DNA of 64,000 bases from Colwellia sp. Arc7-D. Its GTDB lineage: Bacteria; Pseudomonadota; Gammaproteobacteria; Enterobacterales; Alteromonadaceae. This document shows, piece by piece, positions 20,032-29,814 of the stretch. Location of the stretch: NCBI RefSeq assembly GCF_003061515.1, contig NZ_CP028924.1, positions 186,001 to 250,000 on the forward strand, written 5' to 3'. The notes beneath the pieces are model-generated. The model was not told the origin of the DNA and searched no databases. It saw only the letters and a list, made by a program, of their open reading frames with translations. Position 1 is the stretch's first letter. The number at the start of each line of letters is the position of its first letter. The position numbers and the translations under genes are program-made.

Positions 20032-22088
20032 TGTTGCTATTTAATAAAATCAAAAACGATAATCTTATGACACATTGCAAAAAAATGAAGCTAGTCACAG
20101 TCGCTTATTTATGCGTATTTTCCACTTTTTCGTGGGCAAGCGAGTTAACTGGGATCAGCTATAATACGATTCAAAACAACGAAATAGAATTAGTGTTTGA
20201 GTTATCTGACAATATCGCTGTGGCGCCCGAAGTGGTTACATCGATGTCACCTGCACAAGTTAGAATTACTTTTGATGCAGATCAGTTTAATCCTACAGTT
20301 GCTTCAACGCTGATTGATCACGCGGGTGTTAATAACATTACCGTACAGAAAATTGCGGGTAAAGTTGTTGCTGATGTGAGTTTGCAGCACCTTTCAATTT
20401 TTGATGCAGTCCAAAAAGGCAATACCTTTGCGTTAACGTTAAATACTGGGCAAGTAAATCCATCAGTAACCCAGTTAATTCCACTTGGTCATGGCTTTAT
20501 TAATCAAATAGATAATATTGACTTTAAACGTGGTCAGCAAAATGAAGCGCAGTTATTAGTGAAACTTATCGACAGTAAAGTCGCTGTAGATGTAAGTGAT
20601 AAACTTGGCAAACTTTATATTGAATTTCATAATACTGAAATTTTAGACGATTACATTTACAAGTTAGATGTGACCGACTTTGGCACTTTGGTTACTGGCA
20701 TTGAAACCTTTAAGGAAGGGAGAAATGCGCGTTTAGTTGTTGATATTAATGGTCCATTTGAATATAAACATCAGCAATTTAATGATGTGTTTTCATTAAC
20801 TGTTAACGCTAAAGTTAAGCAAGACGGTTACCTTGGTGAAGAAGAAAACTTTAGTGGTAGAGCTATATCATTGAACTTCCAAGATATTTCTGTACGTACA
20901 GTATTGCAAATTGTTGCGGATTATAATGGTTTTAACTTAGTCACCAGTGATACCGTTGTCGGTAATATTACCCTGAGATTAGATGGTGTACCTTGGGATC
21001 AGGCTCTCGATATTATTCTAAAAGTGAAAGGTTTAGACAAACGCATGGAAGGCAACATTCTTATGGTTGCACCAAGCGATGAATTAGCTGCAAGAGAAGC
21101 TCGTGATTTACAAGCACAACAGCAAGTAGAAGAGCTAGCGCCTTTATATTCTGAGTATGTACAAGTTAATTATGCAAAAGCTGCTGAATTTGCTGCGCTA
21201 ATCAAGAATGAAGATAATAGTATTTTATCACTTCGTGGTAGCGTGAGTGTTGATGAAAGAACTAATACATTATTAATTCGAGATACGGCAACTAGTATCG
21301 AAGATATTAAGCGTATGGTATCGGTGTTAGATATTCCTGTTCGCCAAGTTATTATCGAATCTCGTATGGTAACGGTAAAAGATAATATCAATGAAGAGTT
21401 AGGTATTCGTTGGGGCGTAACTGATACGGGTTCAGACTCATCAACATCTGGTTCATTGTCTGGTGCTGAAAGTGCTGGCAATGGCATCATACCTTCGTTA
21501 AGTGACCGACTTAATGTTAACTTACCTGTAGCAAGCCCGGCTGGTAGCATTGCATTTCAGGTGGCACGATTAGCCGATGGTACGATTCTGGATCTTGAAT
21601 TGAGTGCGATGGAAAAAGAAAACAAAGGTGAAATTATTGCCAGTCCCCGAATTACTACCGCTAACCAGAAAGAAGCTTATATAGAACAAGGTGTAGAAAT
21701 TCCATATCAAGAAGCGGCTTCAAGTGGTGCAACATCAACCCAATTTAAAAAAGCGGTATTAAGTTTAACGGTCACGCCTCATATTACACCGGATGACAGA
21801 ATAATCTTGGACTTAGTCGTTACCCAAGATACCGTCTCAGATGTATCTAATGGCACAGCACCTGCAATCGATACACAGCGAATTGGCACACAAGTTTTAG
21901 TTAATAATGGTGAGACCATTGTATTAGGTGGTATTTATCAGCAACAAATTATTAGCTCGGTATCAAAAGTGCCAGTTTTAGGTGATATTCCGTATTTTGG
22001 TTGGATGTTTAGGAATAGTAGTAACTTTAATGAGAAAAAAGAACTGCTAATATTCGTTACACCACGCATAGTTACGGAAAGATTTTAA
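20031..22088 (+). CDS. pilQ: Type IV pilus secretin PilQ
   Basis: A 685-residue outer-membrane secretin. After a signal peptide ending near FSWASEL come AMIN beta domains (LTGISYNTIQNNEIELVFEL and a second copy near residue 160), an N0/STN domain (ISLNFQDISVRTVLQIVADY), an N1 domain (YVQVNYAKAAEFAALI) and the secretin core (VPVLGDIPYFGWMFR, ELLIFVTPRIV). The ATG overlaps pilP by one base; in-frame Met codons at residues 13 and 19 are alternatives that still leave a signal peptide. Pilus fibre exit channel. Confidence 0.96.
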   Translation: MLLFNKIKNDNLMTHCKKMKLVTVAYLCVFSTFSWASELTGISYNTIQNNEIELVFELSDNIAVAPEVVTSMSPAQVRITFDADQFNPTVASTLIDHAGVNNITVQKIAGKVVADVSLQHLSIFDAVQKGNTFALTLNTGQVNPSVTQLIPLGHGFINQIDNIDFKRGQQNEAQLLVKLIDSKVAVDVSDKLGKLYIEFHNTEILDDYIYKLDVTDFGTLVTGIETFKEGRNARLVVDINGPFEYKHQQFNDVFSLTVNAKVKQDGYLGEEENFSGRAISLNFQDISVRTVLQIVADYNGFNLVTSDTVVGNITLRLDGVPWDQALDIILKVKGLDKRMEGNILMVAPSDELAAREARDLQAQQQVEELAPLYSEYVQVNYAKAAEFAALIKNEDNSILSLRGSVSVDERTNTLLIRDTATSIEDIKRMVSVLDIPVRQVIIESRMVTVKDNINEELGIRWGVTDTGSDSSTSGSLSGAESAGNGIIPSLSDRLNVNLPVASPAGSIAFQVARLADGTILDLELSAMEKENKGEIIASPRITTANQKEAYIEQGVEIPYQEAASSGATSTQFKKAVLSLTVTPHITPDDRIILDLVVTQDTVSDVSNGTAPAIDTQRIGTQVLVNNGETIVLGGIYQQQIISSVSKVPVLGDIPYFGWMFRNSSNFNEKKELLIFVTPRIVTERF

Positions 22089-22096
22089 GTTAATTT

Positions 22097-22127
22097 GCAT
22101 GTAAGTTGGTGTTTTCATCTTACATGC
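22097..22127 (+). terminator. Hairpin between pilQ and aroK
   Basis: GCATGTAAG (22097-22105) and CTTACATGC (22119-22127) form a perfect 9-bp stem with a 13-base loop, eight bases after the pilQ stop. There is no long T tract, so it is a weak terminator or an mRNA-processing hairpin separating pil from aro expression. Confidence 0.4.
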
Positions 22128-22231
22128 TTGCAATTTGTACCCAACAATTGCGATAATTGCGCCCTTGAAATTTTCGAGGGGGTTCCCTCTTACCTGTTCA
22201 CGTAATAAATAAACGAGTATTAATTAATCTA

Positions 22232-22750
22232 ATGGCAGAAAAACGTAATATTTTCCTTGTAGGCCCAATGGGCGCAGGCAAAAGCACCATTGGTAGAGAA
22301 TTAGCAGATAAGCTACATTTAGAGTTTTTTGATTCCGATCAAGAAATTGAGCGTCGTACTGGTGCTGATATCGCATGGGTTTTTGATCTTGAAGGTGAAG
22401 AAGGCTTTCGATTGAGAGAAGAATCAGTCATTGAAGACTTAAGTGAAAAACAGGGAATTGTTTTAGCTACTGGTGGTGGCTCTGTGATTAGCGCTCAAGT
22501 ACGCAATCGCTTATCAGCGCGCGGTATTGTTGTCTATCTTGAAACTACTATAGATAAACAAGTTGCTCGCACGCAAAGAGACCGACGCCGTCCGCTACTC
22601 CAAACTGATGAAGAACCTAGAACTGTACTTGAAAACCTAGCTGTTGAGCGTAATCCGTTATATGAAGAAATTGCCGATGTTATCGTGCAAACGGATGATC
22701 AAAGTGCAAAGGTTGTAGCTAGTAAAATAGTAGAGCGATTAGATTTCTAA
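22232..22750 (+). CDS. aroK: Shikimate kinase I
   Basis: A 172-residue cytoplasmic kinase phosphorylating shikimate at the 3-position with ATP. It shows Walker [16 protein letters not shown], the shikimate-binding [15 protein letters not shown] and LREESVI, TGGGSV (substrate glycines), and the lid QRDRRRPLL. Length matches AroK. It precedes aroB by 11 bases, the widespread aroK-aroB pair downstream of pilQ. Confidence 0.96.
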   Translation: MAEKRNIFLVGPMGAGKSTIGRELADKLHLEFFDSDQEIERRTGADIAWVFDLEGEEGFRLREESVIEDLSEKQGIVLATGGGSVISAQVRNRLSARGIVVYLETTIDKQVARTQRDRRRPLLQTDEEPRTVLENLAVERNPLYEEIADVIVQTDDQSAKVVASKIVERLDF

Positions 22751-22761
22751 CCAAAATACCT

Positions 22762-23826
22762 ATGACTACTCTTCACGTTAAACTTGGCTCTCGCAGCTAC
22801 CCAATCTATATAGACAGTGGATTACTATCAAATAGTAAACTGCTGTCTAGTCATATCCGCAGTAAACGAGTTTGCATTGTTAGTAATAATATTGTCGCTC
22901 CATTATATATTGAGCAAATGAAAACCAGCTTAAAGGATTTCGATGTCGATGAAATCATTTTACCGGATGGTGAAGCTCAAAAAAGTTTAGCAAATTTTGA
23001 ACGGATAATGTCTCACTTACTTGCCGGTAATCATGGTAGAGATACAACACTAATCGCATTAGGCGGTGGTGTTATAGGTGATATAACGGGTTTTGCTGCA
23101 GCATGTTATCAGCGTGGTATTGATTTTATTCAAGTTCCAACAACGGTGTTGTCACAAGTAGACTCATCTGTTGGTGGTAAAACCGCGGTTAATCATCCCT
23201 TAGGTAAAAACATGATAGGCGCGTTCTATCAGCCTAAAGCTGTATTTATCGACTTAGCAAGCTTAGTTACTTTACCTGTTAGAGAGTTTAACGCTGGTAT
23301 GGCTGAAGTGGTTAAGTATGGAATACTAGGTGATGGAGAGTTCTTTACCTGGCTTGAAGAGCATACAGATGCAATTAAAGCCGGTGATAATACTATCCTA
23401 ATGCAAATGATTGAACGTTGTTGTCAGTGCAAAGCAACCATAGTTGCAGAAGATGAAACTGAAGCAGGTGTTCGTGCATTATTAAACCTCGGCCACACTT
23501 TTGGTCATGCCATTGAAGCAGATCAAGGTTATGGTAATTGGTTGCACGGAGAAGCTGTTGCTACTGGCATGGTACTTGCTGCTAAAGTATCAGTAGCAAT
23601 GAATTTGCTTGAAGTGTCAGATCTTCGTCGTATTGAAGCTTTACTTAGTGCTTTTGATTTACCGCTGATCGCTCCCGAGAATATGGGTTTTGATGAATTT
23701 ATTTGTCATATGCGTCGCGATAAAAAGAATTTAGCCGGTAAACTTCGTTTTATTCTTCCGACGGCAATAGGCCAGTCTGAAATTAACGATGATGTTAGCG
23801 TGGAACTCCTTCAGCAAATTCTGTAA
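22762..23826 (+). CDS. aroB: 3-dehydroquinate synthase
   Basis: A 354-residue NAD- and metal-dependent enzyme turning DAHP into 3-dehydroquinate, the second shikimate step. Visible sites: [10 protein letters not shown], the NAD motif [44 protein letters not shown], and the metal-binding His residues in [12 protein letters not shown] and [11 protein letters not shown]. Usual family length and operon position between aroK and damX. Confidence 0.97.
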   Translation: MTTLHVKLGSRSYPIYIDSGLLSNSKLLSSHIRSKRVCIVSNNIVAPLYIEQMKTSLKDFDVDEIILPDGEAQKSLANFERIMSHLLAGNHGRDTTLIALGGGVIGDITGFAAACYQRGIDFIQVPTTVLSQVDSSVGGKTAVNHPLGKNMIGAFYQPKAVFIDLASLVTLPVREFNAGMAEVVKYGILGDGEFFTWLEEHTDAIKAGDNTILMQMIERCCQCKATIVAEDETEAGVRALLNLGHTFGHAIEADQGYGNWLHGEAVATGMVLAAKVSVAMNLLEVSDLRRIEALLSAFDLPLIAPENMGFDEFICHMRRDKKNLAGKLRFILPTAIGQSEINDDVSVELLQQIL

Positions 23827-23848
23827 TTATATTCAGAGTAGGTGAAGC

Positions 23849-25186
23849 ATGTCGGCGTTAACACAAAATATTGACATATCGAACGATATTACAAGTGTCA
23901 CAAAAATCAGTGCTCAAGCGCGTATCGACTATATTTTACGTTTTTCAAAACAAGCCATTCTGGTTATTGATGAAAGCGTTGAACAAAACGCCACAATTTC
24001 AAACCAACTTCTAGCAAGCTTACCCGAGCAGCATAATGTAGCCTATGTTGCCCTTTCATCGCAGTTTAATAATATTCAAATTCGTTGTCGTGTTATTGAG
24101 CAATTATACACTGGCGAGTTATTTGATCCTGAAATTTCGCTAGCCGTAAGTGTGATAAATTTAGCTAAAAAATCACAACAAAGTATTAGTATTGTACTCG
24201 ACAGTGCTCAACATTTATCTTTACAAGTTATGCATGAGTTAACGCAATTAGCCTTAATTGCAAAAAAGGCAAACTTAGTCGTTAATGTTGTTATGTTTGG
24301 CTCATTACAGTCTGGTAGGAATGTCGCCGTTAATAAAAGCTTATTTGATAATAAACTTTCTTTGTTATCTTCACAATCTGGGCAATTATTATCAACTACT
24401 TCAGCTATATTTAAAAAGAATCGCACAACTTGGGCTTTGACTAAACGTAATAAATGGTTACTTGGTGCAGTACTTTTTTGCTTAGCCATTTCTGCAGTTG
24501 TGATTAACCTTTTACAATTAGATAGTTTCAATTTTACGCAGTCAATATCAGCTCTAAAGCCTGAAAAGGTATCGCTAACAGAAACTTTAGAACAGCCACA
24601 AACTATGGTTCTTGATGCTCTTGATGCTCTTGATGACACGACATTAAAAACAGTAACATCAAAAGAAAGTGCGATCCCCGAAGACATCTATTCATTATTA
24701 GTCAACCCCAAAACAAGCGTGATGAAAAAAGAGCTCCCATTACCAGCGACCCCGTTGGATATTATCTATGCAATAACCATTGAACAAACGGATAGTGCAG
24801 CAGAGAATGTATCATTGGTAAAACCAAAAATTGATAAAATTGAAGTAAAAGCTACTGAAGTAGAGCTAAATTTAGTTAATAATTTCCTAGTGGATAATAA
24901 TTTTTATGCAGCTAAAGCAGGGTATGTTATTCAATTATCAGCTTTTAGCGATTTAACATTACCGCCAAAATATCTAGCAGCATTAGCAACGATTGAATAT
25001 CACATTTATCAGCGTCAATTAAATGATAAACCCTTGATGGTTATTACCAGTAAGGTTTATACAGATAAAGCTTCAGCACAAGTAGCCTTATCAAGTTTAC
25101 CCGAGTCACTTTTATCTCGACAACCTTGGATTAAGCCAACAAGTGTGGTGAATAACGAAATCAATGCATTTCAACTCTCCCAATAA
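23849..25186 (+). CDS. damX: DamX-like SPOR-domain cell division protein
   Basis: A 445-residue bitopic protein. The N-terminal half lies in the cytoplasm (an ATPase-like fold without a clear P-loop, as in DamX), a membrane helix sits near residues 203-222 (KWLLGAVLFCLAISAVVINL), a low-complexity periplasmic linker follows, and the C-terminal SPOR domain (YVIQLSAFSDLTLPPKYLA to about residue 440) binds denuded glycan at the septum. Position between aroB and dam supports the name; sequence outside the SPOR domain is poorly conserved in this family. Confidence 0.85.
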   Translation: MSALTQNIDISNDITSVTKISAQARIDYILRFSKQAILVIDESVEQNATISNQLLASLPEQHNVAYVALSSQFNNIQIRCRVIEQLYTGELFDPEISLAVSVINLAKKSQQSISIVLDSAQHLSLQVMHELTQLALIAKKANLVVNVVMFGSLQSGRNVAVNKSLFDNKLSLLSSQSGQLLSTTSAIFKKNRTTWALTKRNKWLLGAVLFCLAISAVVINLLQLDSFNFTQSISALKPEKVSLTETLEQPQTMVLDALDALDDTTLKTVTSKESAIPEDIYSLLVNPKTSVMKKELPLPATPLDIIYAITIEQTDSAAENVSLVKPKIDKIEVKATEVELNLVNNFLVDNNFYAAKAGYVIQLSAFSDLTLPPKYLAALATIEYHIYQRQLNDKPLMVITSKVYTDKASAQVALSSLPESLLSRQPWIKPTSVVNNEINAFQLSQ

Positions 25187-25265
25187 AGCTTGATTCAGGA
25201 TACAATCCCCGCTTACTTTTCAGATACTAATCATCTGGTTTTAATTTTTATAGTTTGTAGGTGTC

Positions 25266-26081
25266 ATGAAGAAGAAACATCGAGCATTTTTAAAGTGGGC
25301 AGGTGGTAAATACGCACTAAGCGATGTCATAAACTCTATGTTGCCAAAAGGAAATCGACTGATTGAACCTTTTGTCGGTGCAGGGTCGGTTTTTCTGAAT
25401 AGTGATTATGACGAATATTTACTGAGCGATATCAATCAGGATCTTGTTAATCTTTATCGAATTGTTCAACGCACACCTGATAAATTTATTGCCGATGCAC
25501 GACGATTTTTTACCCCTGAATATAACCAAGCGGAAAAATATTACCAATTACGTAAAGAGTTTAATGCAAGCTCAGATCCCTACTTTAGATCTCTAGTTTT
25601 TTTATATATGAATCGACATGGTTATAATGGATTATGCCGATACAATAAATCTGGTGGTTATAATGTGCCTTTTGGTAAATACAAGCGTCCATATTTTCCT
25701 GAAGCTGAACTGATTTATTTTTCAGAAAAGGCGGCAAAAGCGATATTTATTTGTGATGGATATCGACAAACTTTTGCTCATGCAAAATCGGGAGATGTTA
25801 TTTATTGCGATCCGCCATATGTGCCATTAAGTAAAACGGCTAGCTTTACGAGTTATTCAGGTAATGGTTTTGGCTTAGATGAGCAAGCTGATTTAGCTAA
25901 TGTTGCTGAAGAAGTGACTAAAGTACCAAATATATCTGTGCTTATTAGTAATCACGATACTATTTGGACTAGAAAAATTTATGAGCATGCAAAAAAGCAA
26001 CATTCAATAGAAGTCTCTAGAACAATTAGCCAAAAAGGCAGTAAACGTAATAAGGTCTCTGAACTTCTCGCGCTGTATTAA
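25266..26081 (+). CDS. dam: DNA adenine methylase (GATC-specific)
   Basis: A 271-residue N6-adenine methyltransferase of the alpha class. Visible: FLKWAGGKYALSDVI (AdoMet-binding start), LIEPFVGAGSVFLN (motif I), the target-recognition region around FRSLVFLYMNRHGYNGLCRYNKSGG, and catalytic motif IV YCDPPYVPLS. Expected to methylate GATC for mismatch repair, replication timing and gene regulation. The start lies 80 bases after damX, with GTAGGTG as ribosome site. The usual rpe-gph-trpS genes that follow dam in enterobacteria are absent here. Confidence 0.96.
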   Translation: MKKKHRAFLKWAGGKYALSDVINSMLPKGNRLIEPFVGAGSVFLNSDYDEYLLSDINQDLVNLYRIVQRTPDKFIADARRFFTPEYNQAEKYYQLRKEFNASSDPYFRSLVFLYMNRHGYNGLCRYNKSGGYNVPFGKYKRPYFPEAELIYFSEKAAKAIFICDGYRQTFAHAKSGDVIYCDPPYVPLSKTASFTSYSGNGFGLDEQADLANVAEEVTKVPNISVLISNHDTIWTRKIYEHAKKQHSIEVSRTISQKGSKRNKVSELLALY

Positions 26082-26222
26082 AATGTAACTGGCGCTTAAG
26101 ACCATTACCATTTATATAACCGTTCGACAATAAAGGTAAGCAAGAACCGTTAATAAGTAAACTTATAGCTTGATGTTGCCATTAAGCCTAGATACGGGGT
26201 TGGTTAATCTTAGAATAGGTTT

Positions 26223-26414
26223 TTAGCTTGGTAAAATGAGGCTAACGATAGCAATTAATGAGGCTATGAATATCACCACTGCAATGACCCCGGCAATAAT
26301 GAAATGGCTGAATTTCCCCTCAGTAAAATCTCTTTCCCTATTTTTATCACTTTGTACGCCAAAAAATGCCGCACCGACACTTTTAAATGTTTTCTTAAAG
26401 TTACTTGAGGCCAT
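26223..26414 (-). CDS. DUF2970 small membrane protein
   Basis: A 63-residue protein: a short cytoplasmic N-terminus with the family signature SVGAAFFGVQSDKNRERDF, then FSHFIIAGVIAVVIFIASLI, a single membrane helix ending at the C-terminus. This is the DUF2970 pattern found in many gamma- and betaproteobacteria. Function unknown. The ATG reads from the complement of 26412-26414; it is convergent with dam across about 140 bases. Confidence 0.82.
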   Translation of the reverse strand: MASSNFKKTFKSVGAAFFGVQSDKNRERDFTEGKFSHFIIAGVIAVVIFIASLIAIVSLILPS

Positions 26415-26819
26415 TACTATCCTTAAACGATTAATGAGTTATTTAAGCGCATTTTAGCAGTATGTGCTAATGCGTAATATCTATCAAGCAACACGCTTTT
26501 TTAATCACTTGGTGCACACCTAAACAGAACTAGCTCTTCTAAGCGGTATTCAAGTTAAGTTGGACAAATAATACTTACTTAATTATTGCTCGGTTATGCA
26601 CTTTACTTTTATATAAAACTAAGAATGATGTAAATTTATCAACATTTTGTAATTTTTCAGTTTTTTAGCTATTTTTGTATTGATATTTTCATTATATTGC
26701 ATAAGGTTAAAGTATAAAAAGTAATAATTAAGCCACTGATTGAGCAGCCAAGTATAGGTTTTAAGGTTGTACCGTATTAGCATTATACCAATAGGTATTA
26801 TTTTTATTGAACGGAATTC
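26415..26819. other. AT-rich intergenic stretch, no gene seen
   Basis: About 400 bases between the divergent DUF2970 gene and the 484-residue unknown gene. I see no supported ORF or RNA gene. It must hold both promoters; a small inverted repeat (ATACC aata GGTAT, about 26786-26799) lies some 20 bases before the downstream start. Confidence 0.5.
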
Positions 26820-28274
26820 ATGTCGAAATATTTAACAGGTGATACTAATTTTACAGCCAAGGTGAAAATTTTATTAAGTAAAATTTATGGCCGTAGCCCT
26901 TTAAAAGACTCTGTCTTGGAAAGAGCTATTAGTTATTTTGAACTAGAAGCATTATCACAACGTAAGCTCGATAAACTCAATAATGAGATTACTAGGCTAG
27001 TCAGTGTGGGCAGTGATAAAAGTAAAAATAAACTGACTAACCTGAAACGTGAACAACGAGATTATCTACAAGTATTACGACAGCAAAGTAATGAGCGGGC
27101 GCAACAGCTACAGTTAGTGTGTCGAGATATAATCGAATTATGTGAAGGCGAAACTCGTGCAGACACTAACAAAAAATCTGCAGAGCTTCTAGGAACCATT
27201 CAACTGTTATCACCAACAGAAGGCAGTAAAGTTGCCAGCGTAAATGAGCGCAGTAAGCCTTTATATCGTGGAGTGCTTACTTTAAGGTTACTTGATCAAA
27301 TCTGTTTGAAAACCCTTTCGTCAGGTGCCTATTTAACCCAAGAGCTAGCTAAAATATCTGAATATGACTATCAAGATCTTCGTAATGAGAACGAAACCGC
27401 TTATCTTGAGTTTGTCGATCATGTAAAAATACCCATGCTAATGGCTGCTATTCTGCAAGATATTGGTAATTACCATCCTGATGCACAGATGATTATGCAA
27501 GGCAGTGATGGTAAAAAAAGTGTATTTCGTGCATTAAACGTTGAAGAACGCAAAGCCCTATTACAAATAAATTATCGCGAAACGATGAAGTATCTTGTTA
27601 ATGGTATCGGCGTAGTAATGTATTTAGGTAACTCAAAAGAAGAAAGAAATACTTTTAATAAAGTCGAAACTAATAAATTGCGTTTTGTTAAACAGTTACT
27701 TAAAGGAAGTATACAGCCAAAGCTAGGGGTGGGAAATATATTAAAAATCCCCCAAATATATACCGCCATTGTTTTATCAACTAAAGATAATTACAACTAC
27801 AAATTACTGCCTAAGGTATACCAAGCTTTATACCAAAATGCAGAGCGTGGTAATTGTTGCCGTGGTGTTGTAGACAGCTTATATAAAATTACTGGCGATT
27901 TCCCACAAGGGTTTGGTGTTATTTATATCCCCAAGGATAGCGATCAAAACGTTCGCTACGAATATGCCATTGTAACCCAGCTATACCCAGAGAAACCTAA
28001 TGAACCGATATGTAGAATAGCCACTCGGCAGTTGGCATTTATTGGCCATGGTCATGACTTGGTTGTTAAAAAAACTAATAATCTTTATTTTGTCGAAACA
28101 GCGAAAGAGTTTTCAAGCATCAACAAAGAAAGGCTGAACGAAATTTTAGAGTTACTATCATCCAATTATCTTGAACGTAAAAAACTCGATTTACTTCCAC
28201 GTTGCTGGCAGCCTGAAGAATTTTTCACACAAAAAATTAATCAAAAACTTTGGAATCGTATGAATTACAGTTAG
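26820..28274 (+). CDS. Conserved-looking protein of unknown function
   Basis: A 484-residue soluble protein I cannot assign. No signal peptide or membrane helix. Residues about 45-105 are charged and probably coiled coil (KLDKLNNEITRLVS, LKREQRDYLQVLRQQ). The middle holds MLMAAILQDIGNYHPDAQMI, faintly like an HD-domain helix but lacking a full HD metal set. The C-terminal half is rich in beta-type sequence, with GNCCRGVVDSLYKITGDFP and a IATRQLAFIGHGHDLVVKK segment. Codon use matches its neighbours and the ATG has CGGA about six bases upstream, so it is a real gene. A terminator follows. Single-gene unit between a DUF2970 gene and the arg locus. Confidence 0.75.
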   Translation: MSKYLTGDTNFTAKVKILLSKIYGRSPLKDSVLERAISYFELEALSQRKLDKLNNEITRLVSVGSDKSKNKLTNLKREQRDYLQVLRQQSNERAQQLQLVCRDIIELCEGETRADTNKKSAELLGTIQLLSPTEGSKVASVNERSKPLYRGVLTLRLLDQICLKTLSSGAYLTQELAKISEYDYQDLRNENETAYLEFVDHVKIPMLMAAILQDIGNYHPDAQMIMQGSDGKKSVFRALNVEERKALLQINYRETMKYLVNGIGVVMYLGNSKEERNTFNKVETNKLRFVKQLLKGSIQPKLGVGNILKIPQIYTAIVLSTKDNYNYKLLPKVYQALYQNAERGNCCRGVVDSLYKITGDFPQGFGVIYIPKDSDQNVRYEYAIVTQLYPEKPNEPICRIATRQLAFIGHGHDLVVKKTNNLYFVETAKEFSSINKERLNEILELLSSNYLERKKLDLLPRCWQPEEFFTQKINQKLWNRMNYS

Positions 28275-28311
28275 GTAAGCAAGATTAACAATAATCTTGC
28301 TTACACTTTTT
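28275..28311. terminator. Terminator between the unknown gene and argE
   Basis: GTAAGCAAGATT (28275-28286) and AATCTTGCTTAC (28293-28304) form a perfect 12-bp stem with a six-base loop, followed by ACTTTTT. The unknown gene ends at 28274, so its stop codon abuts the stem. The facing argE gene may use the other side. Confidence 0.85.
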
Positions 28312-28338
28312 GGTTAAAACAGAGGATAAAAACAAAAA

Positions 28339-29499
28339 TTAAAAGCAATAATGGTGGATGATTTTTGTCAGTAATAGCTCTGTTTTTGTAATTTCACTAT
28401 GTGCTAAATATTCATTAGGTTGATGAGCTTGGTCAATTGAACCTGGCCCCATAACAATAGTCTGACAGCCTAACTGTTGAATAAAAGGTGCTTCTGTTGC
28501 GTAGTTAACGGCACAACAACTATGGCCAGAAAGCTTCTCAGCCGTTAGCACTAAATCACTTTCTACTGTTTGTTCAAAGCTTGGCGAGCTTGGATCTAGT
28601 TCGTTGATGGTTAAGCGTCCAGGGTATTTTTCTGCTATGGGCGCTAATGCCGTTGATAACCAAGAAACCAACTCTTCGTCTTTCATACCAGGTAAAGAGC
28701 GCATATCAATATCGAGCTCACAATGGCCACAAATCCTATTAGCATTATCGCCACCATGAATTGCGCCTAAGTTCATCGTTGGTGTTTGAACATCAAAAGC
28801 TTCATTTTGATAACTCAGGTCAAGTTTTTCTCTGAGCTTAAATAACTCACTAATGACTTGATGCATTATCTCAATAGCATTAACACCACTTGCAGGCTTG
28901 CTGGAGTGACCAGCTTGCCCTTTAATGCTAATTTTATGAGACATATGCCCTTTATGCATAACTACCGGCACTAAATTGGTTGGCTCACCTATAATAGCAA
29001 CATCAGGCTTTATAATACCGCTACCAGCAAAAAATCGTGCGCCTGCCATCGTGGTTTCTTCGTCAGCAGTAGCTAAAATATATAATGGCTTCTTTAATAA
29101 TTTCAGGTCTATTTGTTGGCAAACCTGCAAGATAAATGCAAAGAAGCCTTTCATGTCGCAGCTACCCAGGCCAAAGAGTTTATTATCGCTATCGGTAACT
29201 TTAAGTGGGTCAGATAACCAGCGATTTTCATCAAAAGGTACTGTGTCACTGTGGCCAGCAAGTAATAAGCCGCCATCACCCGTGCCTAATTTAGCTAGCA
29301 TATTAAATTTACCTTTCGTACCAGGTACTGGTTGAATAGTAATGTCAAAACCAAGAGTTTCGAACCAAGCGGCTAGTAGGTTTATGACACTTTCATTACT
29401 TTGATCCCAGCTTGCCTGCGATGAACTAATGCTGGGTTGCGCTATTAGTTGACTAATGGCTTGAGTAAAGTTGGGTAGTTTTAATTGCGTACTTTTCAT
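28339..29499 (-). CDS. argE: Acetylornithine deacetylase
   Basis: A 386-residue M20-family metallohydrolase removing the acetyl group from N-acetylornithine. It shows LLLAGHSDTVPFDE (metal His/Asp), GSCDMKGFFAFIL (bridging Asp), ATADEETTMAGARFF (catalytic Glu pair), GEPTNLVPVVMHKGH and the dimerisation domain GQAGHSSKPASGVNAIE. Divergent from argC, the standard gammaproteobacterial argE < > argCBFGH layout. Its presence means ornithine is made by the linear pathway rather than only by ArgJ recycling. Confidence 0.95.
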   Translation of the reverse strand: MKSTQLKLPNFTQAISQLIAQPSISSSQASWDQSNESVINLLAAWFETLGFDITIQPVPGTKGKFNMLAKLGTGDGGLLLAGHSDTVPFDENRWLSDPLKVTDSDNKLFGLGSCDMKGFFAFILQVCQQIDLKLLKKPLYILATADEETTMAGARFFAGSGIIKPDVAIIGEPTNLVPVVMHKGHMSHKISIKGQAGHSSKPASGVNAIEIMHQVISELFKLREKLDLSYQNEAFDVQTPTMNLGAIHGGDNANRICGHCELDIDMRSLPGMKDEELVSWLSTALAPIAEKYPGRLTINELDPSSPSFEQTVESDLVLTAEKLSGHSCCAVNYATEAPFIQQLGCQTIVMGPGSIDQAHQPNEYLAHSEITKTELLLTKIIHHYCF

Positions 29500-29814
29500 T
29501 ATATATAGTAACCTAAAATTATTTCATGGGTAGTTATGCGATTTAGTTGCATAACTAGTTATATGATGATACTTTAGCACCACAATGTAAATAGCCTAAT
29601 TTAACCACACTATGAAAATGTATGTAATGTATTCAACTATGCGACGACGATAGAGTCATATATTAGGTCTTGGAAGTCATGGCTTTTTAGTTAGTTTATT
29701 GAGTTTATTAATAATAGCTAGAAAGTAATCGGTCAAAGTTGAATAGAATTGCAAACGTATCGTATTAATAACACAGCCGTTGTAATTTCTAATCATAAGC
29801 TAAATGGTAAGTAA
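29500..29814. promoter_or_regulatory. argE-argC divergent control region
   Basis: A 315-base gap between divergent argE and argC that must hold both promoters. The best ArgR-box candidate is TGAATAGAATTGCA at 29740-29753, which keeps a full TGAAT left half against the TGAAT-N4-ATTCA consensus but has a weak right half. An ATTCA half-site lies at 29631-29635. ArgR control is expected from the family; the exact boxes are uncertain. Confidence 0.45.

Noticed and set aside
26223..26457. Plus-strand open frame opposite the DUF2970 gene
   Set aside because: The minus strand carries a recognisable family signature; the plus-strand product has none.
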